Part shown: positions 38,999-47,664 of the stretch, in pieces
How the letters are laid out: every line of letters begins with the position of its first letter
Position numbering within the stretch: the first letter of the stretch is position 1
Assembly: GCF_004331155.1 (NCBI RefSeq)
Contig: NZ_SJNZ01000003.1
Span: 124,001 to 188,000, forward strand
Length of the DNA stretch: 64,000 nt
Reading direction: 5' to 3'
Source of the DNA: Acinetobacter terrestris
GTDB taxonomy: Bacteria; Pseudomonadota; Gammaproteobacteria; Pseudomonadales; Moraxellaceae
Notes under the pieces: model-generated
Database searches by the model: none
Told to the model about the DNA's origin: nothing
The model's input: only the letters and a program-made list of their open reading frames with translations
Translations under genes and position numbers: made by a program

Positions 38999-40756
38999 GT
39001 GCAATATTGGTGTCATAAAAAGCATTACTTGGATCAAGAAAAATTGCGTCAAACAAATAGCCGAATAAGCGGCGCGACAATTAAGCAATATTCTACCACA
39101 TTCTTACTTGTGGGTAGCATGGTTTCGAGTGCTCATATTAGAGCATCCGGAGAAATTTATCATGTCAATTCAAACTATAATGCCATAAAACAAAGCATGA
39201 TTGCCGAGTTTGCACTGGCCTATCACGACATTCCAACAGCATTACATAACTATACCGTGCTTGCAATTAAAAGCAGTTCAACCACGGTTAAACAGCGCGC
39301 TTTAAATGTTGCTCTGGAACAAAATGACCTGAAAGCTGCACTCGATATTGCGACACACTGGGTGGTTCAGGAACCCACAGATGTTCCGGCTTTATTTTAT
39401 CTTTCACATATTGCCCTGAAATCGCATGAATATGAACTGGCATCTGAAACGTTAGATAAAATTTTAAATATTGATCCTGATGCAGACCTGGAAAAGATTC
39501 TGGTCGGAATTGTGCCAGAACAACCTGAAGACCGAGAAATTCTACTGGATGCTTTAAGCAACAGTAAAGAACGGGACAACCCCTCTGTCTTGGTACTGAT
39601 TTCAGGCCTGGAAGCACAAAATGGACAGTTAGAGCAAGCGCTGAGTACGGTTAACCGTGCACTTAGAAAACGTCCCAAAGTCACTGGCTTTATTTTAATG
39701 AAAGCCAATTTGCTCAGTGCTTTAGGCGATGAAGAAGCCACGCTTAAATGGTATGACAAAGCCAGTCGCAAACATAAATCCAATCTAGAAGTTCGCTTAG
39801 CTGAAATTAAATATCTGATTAAACTGAACAAATCTAAAGAATCGCTGGATAAACTCGAAAATATTTTGAAGAAATGGCCGCATGAGGAAGAAGCTCTTTT
39901 CATTGCAGGCTTAACCAGTATCGATTTAGAAGAATACGACAAGGCAGAAAAGTTCTTGGTTGAACTTCGATATTCTAACCAGTATCAAAATGAAGCCTAT
40001 TATTACTTGGCGGTAAATGCTGAAAGAAAACAGCATTTTGAAACAGCAAAAGCCTATTACCGCTTAGTAGACGGCAGCCTGTACACGGTTTCACGCCGCA
40101 ACATGATTAATATTTTTTCAGAGCAAAAACAGCTGAGTGATGCACTGCGGTTTTTAACCCAGGAACGGGTGAATTATCCGCAACATGCCAGTTTCCTCTA
40201 TCAGGCTCAGGCCGACATTCTAAAACGTATGGGCAATAAAAAAGCAGCCATGCGCCTGCTCGATGAAGCCATCAAAAATATCCCTGACGACCCTGAACTG
40301 ATCTATTCAGAAGTACTCTTGCTCGACGCTTATCAAGATCAGGATAAGCTTGATAAATTGTTGAAAAGATTACTCGAAATTGAGCCAAACAGTCCAACCT
40401 ACCTGAATGCTTATGCCTATACGCTGGCGCTACAAAATAGACGTTTGGATGAAGCCCGACAGTATGTTGAACATGCCTTGGAGTTTGCACCAGAACAAGC
40501 GTCTATTCTGGATACGCTCGGCTATATCACCTTTTTACAGAATGACTTTAAAACCTCCGCGCGGGTTTTAGAAAAAGCATATGAGATGAGTCAAAGTGTC
40601 AAAATTGGGGTGCGCTATGCAAAAGCCCTATACATGCAAGGCGACCTGACAAAATTTAATCATGTGTTACAACAATTACAAAAAAAACACCCCAATGATC
40701 CTCAATTAGAACAACTGAAATCGTTATTGTTACCGCCACACCTGAAAAAGAGTTAA
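38999..40756 (+). CDS. Tetratricopeptide-repeat protein upstream of lolB
   Basis: 585 aa from GTG 38999. The true start may be a TTG at 39029 or 39044, since no site has a clear ribosome-binding sequence and a signal-like stretch (YSTTFLLVGSMVSSAHIRA) comes only after ~30 residues. At least ten TPR units follow (EQALSTVNRALRKRP, YDKAEKFLVELRY, LDEARQYVEHALEFAPEQAS). The conserved place before lolB matches Pseudomonas PA4667-type proteins, so a periplasmic or envelope scaffold is likely. Its stop overlaps the lolB ATG. Confidence 0.85.
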   Translation: MQYWCHKKHYLDQEKLRQTNSRISGATIKQYSTTFLLVGSMVSSAHIRASGEIYHVNSNYNAIKQSMIAEFALAYHDIPTALHNYTVLAIKSSSTTVKQRALNVALEQNDLKAALDIATHWVVQEPTDVPALFYLSHIALKSHEYELASETLDKILNIDPDADLEKILVGIVPEQPEDREILLDALSNSKERDNPSVLVLISGLEAQNGQLEQALSTVNRALRKRPKVTGFILMKANLLSALGDEEATLKWYDKASRKHKSNLEVRLAEIKYLIKLNKSKESLDKLENILKKWPHEEEALFIAGLTSIDLEEYDKAEKFLVELRYSNQYQNEAYYYLAVNAERKQHFETAKAYYRLVDGSLYTVSRRNMINIFSEQKQLSDALRFLTQERVNYPQHASFLYQAQADILKRMGNKKAAMRLLDEAIKNIPDDPELIYSEVLLLDAYQDQDKLDKLLKRLLEIEPNSPTYLNAYAYTLALQNRRLDEARQYVEHALEFAPEQASILDTLGYITFLQNDFKTSARVLEKAYEMSQSVKIGVRYAKALYMQGDLTKFNHVLQQLQKKHPNDPQLEQLKSLLLPPHLKKS

Positions 40757-41346
40757 TGATCTTTATGCGTATTTTTTCAAAATTCAGCTTAATCCTGATT
40801 GCCACAAGCACCTTGGTGCTGACAGGTTGTCAACGATATACCCAGCCTCAAGCTCCGAGCATTTCCCAAGTACCAGCAGCTGCAAATAATTTCAGCCTGC
40901 AAGGTAAAATCGGGGTAAAAACACCGGGACAGTCTGGTAGTGCATTTTTCACCTGGGTTCAACAACAGGATGAATTCGACATCGAGTTAAGCGGAATTTT
41001 GGGTGTGGGTAAAACGCAAATCTCAGGTACGCCAGGTCAGGTCACCTTAAACAGTGCCAAAACCGGACTCATTCAAGCTGCTACCCCAGAAGAATTATTG
41101 CAACGCGCCACTGGCTGGCAAGCACCGATCACCCATCTGGTGGATTGGGTTCAAGCCAAACCAGCAACCACACAAGCAAAAATTAGTAAAGATGGGCAAA
41201 ACCGCCCTATCCAGTTTGTGGAAGATGGCTGGACGGTTGATTTAAGCTATAACGATCAAGCGCAATTACCGAATAAACTGATTTTAAAGCAGACATTTGA
41301 ATCCGGTCAGGAAAACCGTATTACAATGGTCATTCAAAATCGCTAA
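40756..41346 (+). CDS. lolB: Outer-membrane lipoprotein LolB
   Basis: 196 aa from the ATG overlapping the upstream stop (TAATG); an ATG at 40765 (MRIFSKFS) is equally possible. Lipobox LVLTGC with the lipidated Cys at ~25. The mature part has FSLQGKIGVKTPGQSGSAFFTW and SGILGVGKTQI, typical of the LolB beta-barrel cavity. It receives lipoproteins from LolA and inserts them into the outer membrane. Next to ispE, as in most gammaproteobacteria. Confidence 0.93.
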   Translation: MIFMRIFSKFSLILIATSTLVLTGCQRYTQPQAPSISQVPAAANNFSLQGKIGVKTPGQSGSAFFTWVQQQDEFDIELSGILGVGKTQISGTPGQVTLNSAKTGLIQAATPEELLQRATGWQAPITHLVDWVQAKPATTQAKISKDGQNRPIQFVEDGWTVDLSYNDQAQLPNKLILKQTFESGQENRITMVIQNR

Positions 41347-41369
41347 ATTTTCAAAAAGTTCAAAATTCT

Positions 41370-42200
41370 ATGATTCGTGTTCCCTCTCCTGCCAAGCTCA
41401 ATCTTTTTTTGCATATCACAGGTCGTCGTGACAATGGCTATCATAAATTGCAAAGCATTTTCCAACTGATTGATTTAACTGACTGGTTAGAATTTACTCA
41501 AACGGATGACCGAACGATTTCAATTGCTGGTTTGAGCAGTGTCGACTTAGAACAAAATCTAATCTATAAGGCCACACAAATTTTAAAACCCTTCGCCACC
41601 AAGCCAACGGGTTTAAAAATTGCCATCGAAAAGAACATTCCGATGGGTGCAGGACTTGGAGGCGGTTCTTCCAATGCTGCCACCACCCTGATTGTGGTGA
41701 ACCAATTGTGGCAATGCGGTCTAAATATTGAACAACTGGCTGAGCTGGGGGTAAAACTCGGTGCCGATGTTCCAATTTTTGTACATGGTCGTAATGCATG
41801 GGCTGAAGGCATTGGCGAACACTTAACATTCATAGACTTAGATCAAAAACAGTACATTGTGTTAAAACCTGACTGTTTTATCAGCACTCAACTGCTTTTT
41901 TCACAAAAAACGTTGACAAGAGACACGAAGCCTACTAAATTTTGCGCCTATCAGTTAACGCCATTTAACTTTGGAAATAACTTTGAGCCTTTGGCAAGAA
42001 GCCTATATCCTGAAGTGAATGAAGCGATGCAGTATTTAGACCAGTTCGGTATTGCAAAACTTACAGGTACAGGTGCTTGTGTTTTTACTGAAGTAACTCC
42101 TGATATGAATATTGATGAGATTTTAGCGCATTCACCTTGTAAAGCTTACTTGGTCAATAGTTTAAATGAATCACCATTACGTCATTTCAAGGTTATATGA
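41370..42200 (+). CDS. ispE: 4-diphosphocytidyl-2-C-methyl-D-erythritol kinase
   Basis: 276 aa GHMP kinase. N-terminal SPAKLNLFLHITGRRDNGYH with the catalytic Lys, and the ATP-binding loop PMGAGLGGGSSNAATTL at ~91-107, LTGTGACVF near the C-terminus. It phosphorylates CDP-ME in the MEP isoprenoid pathway. It lies 23 bp after lolB and directly before the tRNA-Gln array. Confidence 0.96.
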   Translation: MIRVPSPAKLNLFLHITGRRDNGYHKLQSIFQLIDLTDWLEFTQTDDRTISIAGLSSVDLEQNLIYKATQILKPFATKPTGLKIAIEKNIPMGAGLGGGSSNAATTLIVVNQLWQCGLNIEQLAELGVKLGADVPIFVHGRNAWAEGIGEHLTFIDLDQKQYIVLKPDCFISTQLLFSQKTLTRDTKPTKFCAYQLTPFNFGNNFEPLARSLYPEVNEAMQYLDQFGIAKLTGTGACVFTEVTPDMNIDEILAHSPCKAYLVNSLNESPLRHFKVI

Positions 42201-42201
42201 T

Positions 42202-42276
42202 AGGGGTATCGCCAAGTGGTAAGGCACCGGGTTTTGATCTCGGCATCCGTTGGTTCGAATCCAGCTACCCCTGCCA
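42202..42276 (+). tRNA. tRNA-Gln (TTG) copy 1
   Basis: 75 nt with CCA. Acceptor AGGGGTA/TACCCCT, anticodon loop TTTTGAT, T-arm GGTTCGAATCC. It begins 1-2 nt after the ispE stop, so it is probably processed from the ispE transcript. Confidence 0.94.
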
Positions 42277-42303
42277 TTCATTTCATCTGTAGATTGCTGT
42301 ATT

Positions 42304-42378
42304 AGGGGCGTCGCCAAGTGGTAAGGCACCGGGTTTTGATCTCGGCATCCGTTGGTTCGAATCCAGCCGCCCCTGCCA
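42304..42378 (+). tRNA. tRNA-Gln (TTG) copy 2
   Basis: 75 nt with CCA. Same as copy 1 except acceptor positions 6-7, which read CG with CG opposite (AGGGGCG/CGCCCCT): two compensated base-pair changes. Confidence 0.94.
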
Positions 42379-42420
42379 TTTAAACCCATCGTTTAAATAA
42401 ACCTTACAGTGATCAAATTT

Positions 42421-42495
42421 AGGGGTATCGCCAAGTGGTAAGGCACCGGGTTTTGATCTCGGCATCCGTTGGTTCGAATCCAGCTACCCCTGCCA
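42421..42495 (+). tRNA. tRNA-Gln (TTG) copy 3
   Basis: 75 nt with CCA, identical in sequence to copy 1. Confidence 0.94.
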
Positions 42496-42586
42496 TTTTC
42501 TCAAAAAAGACAGAACAGAGTTTGCCGGTTCATTTGTTAATTTACCTTGACATAGACCCGCAAAAATATTAAAGTTCTGCCGCATT

Positions 42587-42661
42587 AGGGGTATCGCCAA
42601 GTGGTAAGGCACCGGGTTTTGATCTCGGCATCCGTTGGTTCGAATCCAGCTACCCCTGCCA
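42587..42661 (+). tRNA. tRNA-Gln (TTG) copy 4
   Basis: 75 nt with CCA, identical in sequence to copies 1 and 3. It ends 36 nt before prs. Confidence 0.94.
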
Positions 42662-42697
42662 TCTATTTTCAAACATTCCAACCGCCAAGGGTGCTTC

Positions 42698-43651
42698 ATG
42701 CCCAATCTTGTCGTTTTTAGTGGAACTGCACATCCACAATTCGCCCAAAAAGTCGTAAGCCACCTGCACATTCCTTTAGGTGCAGCATCTGTAGGTCATT
42801 TTTCTGACGGTGAAATTGCTGTCGAAATTACTGAAAATGTTCGTGGTAAAGACGTATTTCTCGTACAGCCTACTTGTGCCCCAACGAATGACAACCTTAT
42901 GGAAGTCCTCGTGATGGCCGATGCTTTACGTCGTGCAAGCGCAGGTCGTATTACTGCTGTCATCCCTTACTTCGGATATGCTCGTCAAGATCGTCGTCCT
43001 CGTTCAAGCCGTGTGCCAATCACTGCAAAAGTTGTAGCAGACATGCTGACAACTGTAGGTATTGACCGCGTTGTAATGATCGACCTTCATGCCGACCAGA
43101 TTCAAGGTTTCTTCGACATCCCTGTAGACAATATCTACGGTACTCCTGCATTACTTGCTGATCTTCGTCAACAGCAACACCATAATCTTATGGTTGTTTC
43201 TCCAGACGTTGGCGGTGTAGTCCGTGCGCGTGCTGTAGCTAAGCAAATGGGTGATATCGATCTGGCAATCATTGATAAACGTCGTCAAAAAGCAAATGAA
43301 TCACAAGTGATGCATTTGATTGGTGATGTGCGAGATCGTGACTGCGTAATCGTGGATGACATGGTGGATACTGCCGGTACTTTGTGTAAAGCTGCTGAAG
43401 CATTGAAACAATTCGGTGCTCGCCGTGTGGTTGCTTATGCAACACACCCTGTACTTTCTGGTAAAGCGCTTGAGAATTTGAAGAATTCTGTACTCGACGA
43501 ACTCGTCGTCACAGATACGATTCCTTTATCTCAAGAAGCATTAGAAATTGGTAAGATTCGCCAAGTTTCAGTCGCTGGTATGGTTGCTGAAACAATTCGT
43601 CGTATTAACAACGAAGAATCTATTAGCGCAATGTTCGATAGTTATCTATAA
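42698..43651 (+). CDS. prs: Ribose-phosphate pyrophosphokinase
   Basis: 317 aa from ATG 42698 ([15 protein letters not shown]); the frame is open further upstream through the last tRNA but that part is not coding. [20 protein letters not shown], the divalent-metal segment [17 protein letters not shown] and the PRPP loop [13 protein letters not shown] are intact. It makes PRPP for nucleotide, His, Trp and NAD synthesis. Downstream of ispE and tRNA-Gln, a conserved arrangement. Confidence 0.97.
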   Translation: MPNLVVFSGTAHPQFAQKVVSHLHIPLGAASVGHFSDGEIAVEITENVRGKDVFLVQPTCAPTNDNLMEVLVMADALRRASAGRITAVIPYFGYARQDRRPRSSRVPITAKVVADMLTTVGIDRVVMIDLHADQIQGFFDIPVDNIYGTPALLADLRQQQHHNLMVVSPDVGGVVRARAVAKQMGDIDLAIIDKRRQKANESQVMHLIGDVRDRDCVIVDDMVDTAGTLCKAAEALKQFGARRVVAYATHPVLSGKALENLKNSVLDELVVTDTIPLSQEALEIGKIRQVSVAGMVAETIRRINNEESISAMFDSYL

Positions 43652-43668
43652 TACAGCGCTAAATTTTA

Positions 43669-43697
43669 AAAGCCCTGCCCTATGGTAGGGCTTTCTA
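43669..43697 (+). terminator. Intrinsic terminator after prs
   Basis: AAAGCCCTGCC-CTAT-GGTAGGGCTTT (one G-U pair), followed only by TCT, so termination may be partial and allow read-through to rplY. Confidence 0.7.
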
Positions 43698-43750
43698 TCA
43701 CTGAACTGGTCGAAGGTTCAGTCCATTAAACTCAATGAGGAAATGTCATC

Positions 43751-44047
43751 ATGGCAAACTTCGTATTAAATGCAGTAGCTCGTGACGAATCAGTACAAGG
43801 GAAAGGTTCGAGCCGCCGCCTTCGTCTAGAAAACAAAGTTCCAGCAATCATTTACGGTGGCGAAGCTGCTCCTGTAACTGTTAGTTTAGAACTTCGTCAA
43901 CTTGTTAAATTTCTTGAAGACAATTCTTTCTTTGAAGAAGTAATTGAAATTCAAGTGGGCGACAAAGTTGAAAGCGTTAAAATCCAAGCTTTACAACGTC
44001 ACCCAGCTAAAAACACGCCTATGCACGCTGACTTTAAACGCGCATAA
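43751..44047 (+). CDS. rplY: 50S ribosomal protein L25 (short form)
   Basis: 98 aa, the length of the E. coli-type single-domain L25 without the CTC extension. SSRRLRLENKVPAIIYGGEA and VKIQALQRHPAKNTPMHADF are characteristic. Binds 5S rRNA. GAGGAA precedes the ATG. It lies between prs and pth. Confidence 0.95.
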   Translation: MANFVLNAVARDESVQGKGSSRRLRLENKVPAIIYGGEAAPVTVSLELRQLVKFLEDNSFFEEVIEIQVGDKVESVKIQALQRHPAKNTPMHADFKRA

Positions 44048-44065
44048 GTGTTAACGGTATAATTA

Positions 44066-44647
44066 GTGTCAAAACTTTCGCTAATTGTCGGTTTGGGCAA
44101 TCCTGGTAAGGAATACGCCCAAACCCGCCATAATGCAGGCTTCTGGTTTGTTGAACGCCTTGCTGAAGCTTATGGCATTTCCCTCAAAGCCGATCCTAAA
44201 TTCTACGGAATCAGCGGTCGCGGTAATATTGAAGGTCAAGACGTTCGTCTGCTTTTACCCACAACCTTTATGAATGCCTCTGGCAAAAGTGTTGTGCCCT
44301 TCGCAAAATTCTATCAAGTTGCCCCAGAAACGATGCTGATTGCGCATGATGAGCTGGATATGAATCCTGGTGTCATTCGCCTAAAAACAGGCGGCGGTCA
44401 CGGTGGTCATAATGGTTTACGCGATATCGTTCCACATCTAGGTTCTAATTTCCATCGCCTGCGTATTGGTATTGGTCATCCTGGTGCAAAAGAACGTGTA
44501 TCCGGACATGTCCTCAGCAAAGCGCCGAGCAGCGAACAGGATTTAATGGATGATGCCATTGCACATGCTTTATCTCGCATTCAATTGCTGGTAAACGGTG
44601 ACATACAGCAAGCCATGAATCAAATCAATGCTTATAAACCAAACTGA
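44066..44647 (+). CDS. pth: Peptidyl-tRNA hydrolase
   Basis: 193 aa from GTG 44066, 18 bp after rplY. GLGNPGKEYAQTRHNAGFW contains the catalytic His (~22); FMNASGKSV, DELDMNPGVIRLKTGGGHGGHNGL and RLRIGIGHPG are the other conserved blocks. It recycles peptidyl-tRNAs released from ribosomes. Confidence 0.96.
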   Translation: MSKLSLIVGLGNPGKEYAQTRHNAGFWFVERLAEAYGISLKADPKFYGISGRGNIEGQDVRLLLPTTFMNASGKSVVPFAKFYQVAPETMLIAHDELDMNPGVIRLKTGGGHGGHNGLRDIVPHLGSNFHRLRIGIGHPGAKERVSGHVLSKAPSSEQDLMDDAIAHALSRIQLLVNGDIQQAMNQINAYKPN

Positions 44648-44792
44648 TCATTCCATAAATTGTTGAAAAATCCTGCTTGCCATGTTGCTTTTTTCGGAGC
44701 AAAATGCGCTTTCTGCGGATTACTGATCCAGTAAGAAGTGATTTGATTTAACCATAAGATAAAATCTTAGGCCCACTAAGGAGACGCTAGCC

Positions 44793-45173
44793 ATGCTATC
44801 TCGTTTATTAAAAGCTAAAATTCACCGTTGTGTCGTTACACAAGCAGAATTACATTATGAAGGTTCTTGTGCAATTGACGGCGTATTATTGGATTTAGCC
44901 GGTATCCGCGAATATGAAGAAATTCATATGTGGAACGTGACTAATGGTAAGCGTTTTACCACTTATGCAATTCGTGGTGAAGAAAACTCAGGCATTATTT
45001 CAGTCAATGGCGGTGCTGCCCTTCAAGCTGATGTTGGTGATCTGATGATTATCGCAACATTTGGCGATTTTACTGAAGCTGAAGCCAATGCCCACAAACC
45101 ACGTCTGGTTTATGCCAATCCAAACAATACTGTTAATCACACTGCGAACTGTATTCCTGTTCAAGTGGCTTAA
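44793..45173 (+). CDS. panD: Aspartate 1-decarboxylase
   Basis: 126 aa. The self-cleavage site is Gly24-Ser25 in YEGSCAIDG, which yields the pyruvoyl cofactor. [10 protein letters not shown], Tyr58 in [11 protein letters not shown] and NGGAA are present. It makes beta-alanine for pantothenate. AAGGAG lies ~10 nt upstream of the ATG. It stands alone with its own leader and terminator; coaD is also in this window. Confidence 0.96.
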   Translation: MLSRLLKAKIHRCVVTQAELHYEGSCAIDGVLLDLAGIREYEEIHMWNVTNGKRFTTYAIRGEENSGIISVNGGAALQADVGDLMIIATFGDFTEAEANAHKPRLVYANPNNTVNHTANCIPVQVA

Positions 45174-45186
45174 AGTTAAAAATATT

Positions 45187-45213
45187 AAAAGCTCGCCATA
45201 TGCGGGCTTTTTT
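45187..45213 (+). terminator. Intrinsic terminator after panD
   Basis: AAAGCTCGC-CATAT-GCGGGCTTT with a T6 tail; one G-U pair in the stem. Confidence 0.8.
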
Positions 45214-45307
45214 ATTGCCTGCCAATTTTCACTTTATTATTCACATAAATAATATCCATATGACTGATTGATCTATAGAAAGCTGCGCCCGAGATTAAAA
45301 ACAGGTC

Positions 45308-45313
45308 TATAAT
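45308..45313 (+). promoter_or_regulatory. Likely -10 box of the ribB transcript
   Basis: A perfect TATAAT 11-16 nt before the FMN aptamer. No convincing -35 at 17 bp. Position is right for a transcript starting at the riboswitch. Confidence 0.5.
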
Positions 45314-45323
45314 CATTACACAT

Positions 45324-45482
45324 CGCTTCAGGGCGGGGCGAAATTCCCCACCGGTGGTAAGTTAGACTGAGCAAAAATGCTAAGATTTAATCAGCCCACG
45401 AGCCTGTCAATGTTTAAGATTGACTCGCAGATTTGGTGAGAAACCAAAGCCGACGGTATAGTCCGGATGAAAGAAGACGACG
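45324..45482 (+). ncRNA. FMN riboswitch (RFN element)
   Basis: All conserved blocks are in order: CTTCAGGGCGGGGCGAAATT, CCCCACCGGTGGTAA, a variable arm, AGCCCACGAGC, then GCAGATTTGGTGAGA, CCAAAGCCGACGGTATAG and [19 protein letters not shown]1 closes by CGCTTC with GAAGACG. The region to the ribB start (45483-45576) has a weak CATTTC/GAAATG hairpin and a T-rich stretch before the GAGAG ribosome site, so control may act at translation, termination or both. Confidence 0.96.
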
Positions 45483-45576
45483 TAACGGATATTTAGATTT
45501 GATATATCGCTGCGACCCCATTTCTGCATCAGTCCTGAAATGTTCAACCGTATTTTTATTTTACGAGAGCGTTTCA

Positions 45577-46236
45577 ATGTCTAGTTTGATTCAACCCGAA
45601 ATTTTCTTTTCAGCCCTTCCTCCAGCTGAACAACGTATTCAAAAAGCATTAGAAGATATCCGCCAAGGCAAACCAGTTTTGGTGATGGATGATTTTGACC
45701 GTGAAAATGAAGCCGATCTCATTGTTGCTGCAGAGACACTAAACGTTGAAACCATGGCACGTATGATTCGTGATGGTTCAGGTATTGTCTGCTTATGCCT
45801 AACCGATGAACTGGCCAATCATTTGCAACTTCCACCGATGGTGGCGGATAACTCAAGCCAGTTTAAAACTGCATTTACCGTAACCATCGAAGCAGCGATA
45901 GGCGTAACCACAGGTGTTTCAGCCAAAGACCGCACCACCACAATTAAAGCTGCAATTAAAGATGGCGCAGTTGCAAGTGACCTGAATCGTCCCGGTCATG
46001 TCTTTCCTTTACGCGCCCGTAATGGCGGAGTACTTACCCGTCGTGGACATACTGAAGGTACGATTGATTTAGCACGTCTAGCCGGTTTAAAACCTGCAGG
46101 TGTTTTGTGTGAATTGACCAATCCTGACGGCACCATGGCATCAGGCATTCAAGTTCTATCTTATGCACAAACCCATCATTTAACCGTGATTACCATTGAA
46201 GAAATTGCACAGTATCGCTTAGCGCATAATCTTTAA
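45577..46236 (+). CDS. ribB: 3,4-dihydroxy-2-butanone 4-phosphate synthase
   Basis: 219 aa from ATG 45577 ([11 protein letters not shown]); an upstream in-frame ATG lies inside the riboswitch and is not used. [14 protein letters not shown] holds the acidic Mg-binding loop, with [11 protein letters not shown] and the [14 protein letters not shown] block. Single-domain RibB without a GTP cyclohydrolase II fusion. It makes the four-carbon precursor of riboflavin; repressed by FMN through the riboswitch. Confidence 0.96.
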   Translation: MSSLIQPEIFFSALPPAEQRIQKALEDIRQGKPVLVMDDFDRENEADLIVAAETLNVETMARMIRDGSGIVCLCLTDELANHLQLPPMVADNSSQFKTAFTVTIEAAIGVTTGVSAKDRTTTIKAAIKDGAVASDLNRPGHVFPLRARNGGVLTRRGHTEGTIDLARLAGLKPAGVLCELTNPDGTMASGIQVLSYAQTHHLTVITIEEIAQYRLAHNL

Positions 46237-46243
46237 GTTAAAA

Positions 46244-46272
46244 AATAAAAGCCCTAATCTAGGGCTTTTATT
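46244..46272. terminator. Bidirectional terminator between ribB and the lysE-type gene
   Basis: AATAAAAGCCCT-AATCT-AGGGCTTTTATT: a perfect 12-bp stem that gives T-rich tails on both strands, serving the two convergent genes. Confidence 0.9.
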
Positions 46273-46297
46273 CTTCGAAACACTTTGAATGAAATAT

Positions 46298-46915
46298 TTA
46301 GAATAAGGTCGAATACAAACTATATCCAGCAATTAAAATAAGAACTGCGCCACAAGCCCCGAGCAATTTATTGTAAAGCCTAGATTTGGATAAATGATTA
46401 AAACTTAAATAAACCATTGATAAAGTGGCAAAGTCCAAAACAATCCAACTTAAGGTCAAAATCCCGAGACTGATATTCAAATCAGGTGTGATTTGCACAA
46501 ACTGCGGGAAAAATGAAGCAAAGAAAATAATATCTTTAGGATTGGAAATACCGACCAAAAATCCCTGTTTAAAACCACCATTCATTGACTTGGAGTTTAA
46601 TTGTGAAGGCGATTCATCTTGTTTAGAAAGCAATACTTCTTTTAAAATCTGAACGCCCAAATAGGCAATATACAAACAGCCTAGAATTTTAATGCTGTTA
46701 AACCACTGCTCAGCAATATCCAGAAAACCTTTCAGAACCAAAATGGAAACAGTAATTAAAATGAGTGAGGCAAAGTTGGTGCCAAATATCGTTTGTAAAG
46801 CTTTACGATAACCACCTTTAAGCCCTGCACTGGCGACCAGCATCATCACGGGTCCAGGTGTCGCAATCATGATGACGACAGCCATGCAATACAACAAGTA
46901 TTCTGCGATATTCAC
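46298..46915 (-). CDS. LysE family amino-acid/threonine exporter
   Basis: 205 aa with about six TM helices. The N-terminal ATPGPVMMLVASAGLKGG (PGP motif ~20-22) and GISNPKDIIFFASFFPQF near 125-142 are the LysE/RhtB signatures. Inner-membrane efflux of amino acids or related small solutes; the substrate is not predictable. Alone between ribB and a DUF1289 gene. Confidence 0.9.
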   Translation of the reverse strand: MNIAEYLLYCMAVVIMIATPGPVMMLVASAGLKGGYRKALQTIFGTNFASLILITVSILVLKGFLDIAEQWFNSIKILGCLYIAYLGVQILKEVLLSKQDESPSQLNSKSMNGGFKQGFLVGISNPKDIIFFASFFPQFVQITPDLNISLGILTLSWIVLDFATLSMVYLSFNHLSKSRLYNKLLGACGAVLILIAGYSLYSTLF

Positions 46916-46974
46916 TTTTCCAGTTCTCTAGCAATTATATTTATTTTTTTAAATTTCAAATATAAATAATGTAT

Positions 46975-47460
46975 TTAATCTTCTTCCACCAGTTGTAATA
47001 AATTATGGCTAATGCCATCTGCACGTAAAAAAGCGAAATCGTAACTTGCTGTAGCCAAAGCCAGTACCCGACGTTCAAATTCCTGCCAGAGTGGTTTTAC
47101 CTGTTTATCTTGAATGCCTAAACCACTGTCTTCAGCTAAATTTTTATTTTTCTCACAGATTTTAAGTGCGTGATAAAGCTTGCGCCCTTTGGAGGCATCA
47201 TCACGTAAACGAACGCGTTTAGATAAGACAAATCCTTCCACATGACGCAAATCTGCATGCGGCAACATCGGTACTAAAATTTGATCCAGTTGCGCATCCA
47301 GACGCTTCCATACCGCAGTGTGCTGTTCAGGTGTGTAGGTATTCCACTGAATCACTTCATGGTTAAAGCGACGGCAGCCACGGCATACCGAATCACCGAA
47401 TACCGTAGAACAACGCCCTGCACATGGGGTCAAAGAAGCAATTCGACGGTCAGTACTCAA
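46975..47460 (-). CDS. DUF1289 domain protein
   Basis: 161 aa from a TTG at 47460, chosen because GGAG lies 6 nt upstream. The N-terminus carries four cysteines in CAGRCSTVFGDSVCRGCRR (~13-31), the DUF1289 signature, which may bind a metal or Fe-S cluster, followed by NHEVIQW. The C-terminal ~100 residues are a helical extension rich in Lys/Arg/Glu not found in the short DUF1289 proteins. Function unknown. Confidence 0.85.
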   Translation of the reverse strand: MSTDRRIASLTPCAGRCSTVFGDSVCRGCRRFNHEVIQWNTYTPEQHTAVWKRLDAQLDQILVPMLPHADLRHVEGFVLSKRVRLRDDASKGRKLYHALKICEKNKNLAEDSGLGIQDKQVKPLWQEFERRVLALATASYDFAFLRADGISHNLLQLVEED

Positions 47461-47664
47461 AACACACTCCTACACAACTGAGAAATCAATAAAATCATTT
47501 ATCAAACGCTTTTAATTCAAGATCGATTTGATAAAGGACAACCTATAGCGGCATCTTTCGCTTAATAACCATATTTTAGTTATGGTTTTCTCGCTTATTC
47601 ATACAATTCACGTTAAAATACGCGCCTTGAATTTTGTCCTATCATAATACATTTGGAGTTATCC

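Noticed and set aside
39288..39942. Two minus-strand frames (109 and 181 codons) inside the TPR gene
   Set aside because: Ser/Arg/Leu-rich shadow translations of TPR coding DNA; no start signal or homology.
42177..42771. Minus-strand frames with repeated [24 protein letters not shown] peptides
   Set aside because: They are antisense translations of the four tRNA-Gln genes; the peptide repeats simply reflect the repeated tRNA sequence.
45433..45576. 48-codon N-terminal extension of ribB
   Set aside because: It is translated from the FMN riboswitch aptamer; the ATG at 45577 gives the normal RibB start.
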